Below the pieces are notes generated by a model. It had not been told where the DNA came from and did not search any database. It saw only the letters and a list, made by a program, of their open reading frames with translations. Below, piece after piece: positions 62,851-64,000 of a stretch of 64,000 nucleotides of DNA (position 1 is the first letter of the stretch; the number at the start of each line of letters is the position of its first letter). The stretch covers positions 9,349,488-9,413,487 of the forward strand of contig JAJEKV010000056.1 in assembly GCA_021234155.1 (NCBI GenBank), in the 5' to 3' direction. The position numbers and the translations under genes are program-made. The DNA is from Isoetes taiwanensis. Taxonomy: Eukaryota > Streptophyta > Lycopodiopsida > Isoetales > Isoetaceae.

Positions 62851-64000
62851 GGAAAGGGAAAATGGCAGAGAAAAGGGCAAAGTGAGAGGCAAAAAGGCAC
62901 GGGTAAAAGGGAAAGACGGAGAAGGAAAAAGGAAAGGGAAAAGAGCATGAAAAAGGGAAAGAAAAAGAAAGGGAGAAAAAGGAAGGAAAAAAAGACACTA
63001 TGAAAAGGAAAAGGGGGAAAGGGTGAGGACAGAATAAGGGAAAAGAAAAGGGGAAGGGAGGAAAAGGAAGAAAAAAGGGGCAGCGGAAAAAATGTGAAGA
63101 CGAAAAGGGTGACGGAAGGGAAAAAGGGGAAGATAAGAATGGTGGAGAGGGAAAAAAGGGCATGGAAAAATAGAAAGGGAAGGAAAAAGGAGGCGAAAAA
63201 GGGAAAAGGGCATGAGGAAAAGGGAGAGGGAAATGAGAGAGGAAGGAGAAAGTGGCACGAGAAGAGGAAAAGGGTGAGAAAAGGAAAAAAAGAAAGGGAA
63301 AAAGAGATGGAAAAAGGGAAAAGGGAAAAGCGAAAAGCAAAAAGAGAACAGAAAACATGGAATAGGAAAAGAGGAAAAGGGAAAAGGGGAAGAGGGTGGG
63401 AAAAGGAGGAAAAAGGGCATGTGAAAAAGGTGGAAAAAATGGAATGGAAAAAGGTGTGGGAAAATGGAAAGGAAAAGAGAGAAGGAAAAAAAGGATGGAA
63501 AGGAAAGCGGAAAAGGGCATGGAAAAGGATGAAAAAAAGAAGGAAAAGGAAAAAGGAAATGGAAGGCGAAAAGGGAAAGGGGAAAGAAAAAAGAACACGA
63601 GGAATAAGGAGGGAAAATGGAAAAGAGGAAGGGAAAAAGGGCACGGAAAAAACTGGAAGAGGGAAAGGGTGAGGAAAGGGTAAAAATAAAGGGAAAAAGA
63701 ACATGGGGAAAGGGAAAAGAAAAAGAAAAAAGGGGAATAGGGACGGGGAAAAGGGGAAGAGGGTAAGGAAAGGCGGAAGAAAGGGAAAGGGAAAGGGAAA
63801 GGGAAAGGGAAAAGGAAAGGGGGAAGGAAAGAGGAAAAAGGCACGGGAAAAATAGAAAGGGTGGGGAAATGATGAAAAAAGAAGGAAAGGGAAAAGGAAA
63901 AAGGGAGGCGGAAAGGGGGGAAGGAAAGGAAAAAAGGCATGAGAAAAAAGAAAGAAGAAAATGGGAAAAAAGAGACATGAGATAAAGAAGAAGAGGGTGA
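62850..64000. repeat. Purine-rich minisatellite, runs off the right edge
   Basis: Over 1.1 kb of almost pure A/G on the plus strand, mainly GGGAAAA and GGAAAAAGG strings. It is punctuated by GGCATG, GGCACG or related CAYG motifs at about 62,899, 62,946, 63,158, 63,208, 63,254, 63,417, 63,515, 63,593, 63,638, 63,700, 63,840 and 63,935, often 45-50 bp or twice that apart. A perfect (GGGAAA)n run lies at about 63,785-63,812. Long F/S/P-rich minus-strand frames here are artefacts of composition. Confidence 0.85.

Noticed and set aside
62708-63978. Long minus-strand frames rich in F, S, P and L, and plus-strand K/R/E/G-rich frames
   Set aside because: They are translations of the purine-rich minisatellite. 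Several frames are open at once because the sequence lacks stop-forming bases.

Overview
The window is repeat-dense nuclear DNA of a land plant. The retroelements prime from initiator tRNA-Met (TGGTATCAGAGC), there are plant-type Ty1/copia, Ty3/gypsy chromovirus and LINE families, one ordinary plant intron-containing gene, and a small piece of mitochondrial LSU rRNA. I cannot name the species. Density and age of nesting suggest a large genome (fern, lycophyte or gymnosperm are possible), but that is inference.

Layout. 1-3.6 kb: a MITE-like element at the left edge, short tandem duplications and AT-rich DNA. 3.7-9.55 kb: a Ty1/copia element with two ~97% identical LTRs, broken gag-pol, and a ~160 bp direct repeat directly outside both LTRs. 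9.8-13.4 kb: a LINE-like relic split by a 2.65 kb DNA transposon with CACTAG termini and TTAA target duplications. 13.6-14.5 kb: a ~0.4 kb tandem duplication. 14.88-36.63 kb: a LINE split in two (14.88-16.66 and 34.28-36.63) by a 17.6 kb Ty3/gypsy complex arranged LTR1 - full internal region - LTR2 - internally deleted region - LTR3. 37.9-38.4 kb: alternating direct and inverted repeats. 39.8-40.0 kb: mitochondrial-type LSU rRNA fragment. 41.2-50.06 kb: a second, decayed copia element on the minus strand, interrupted by a retro-inserted sequence (13 bp target duplication, A-rich tail) that itself holds a 5'-truncated LINE. 50.06-51.3 kb: LINE ORF1 fragment. 52.67-53.12 kb: a small Mutator-like element with 9 bp target duplication. 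53.41-55.70 kb: a five-exon L-2-hydroxyglutarate dehydrogenase gene, the only clear host gene. 56.8-59.25 kb: a fragment of a relative of the gypsy element. 59.67-62.24 kb: a decayed transposase-like gene. 62.85-64.0 kb: a purine-rich minisatellite.

The outstanding feature is in the gypsy family. Besides Gag and a Pol with a C-terminal chromodomain, it carries two extra genes upstream of gag. The first encodes a histone H3-like protein. It starts with the exact H3 tail MARTKQTARK, continues with a ~300-residue charged linker, and ends in a complete H3 histone fold that is about half identical to canonical H3. An intact 415-residue version lies at 58,005-59,252; a disrupted one lies in the full element (19,381-20,696); a third, in the deleted element, keeps the H3 tail fused in frame to the last residues of Pol. 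The second extra gene (21,422-22,948) is unrecognised and has an acidic stretch. Both extra genes appear to have their own promoter module: a pair of ~67 bp palindromes (arms GTCTCACACGTCGCGCC), a TATAAATAG box and related 5' leaders. A chromovirus that pairs an H3-tail/H3-fold protein with a chromodomain integrase is, as far as I know, undescribed.
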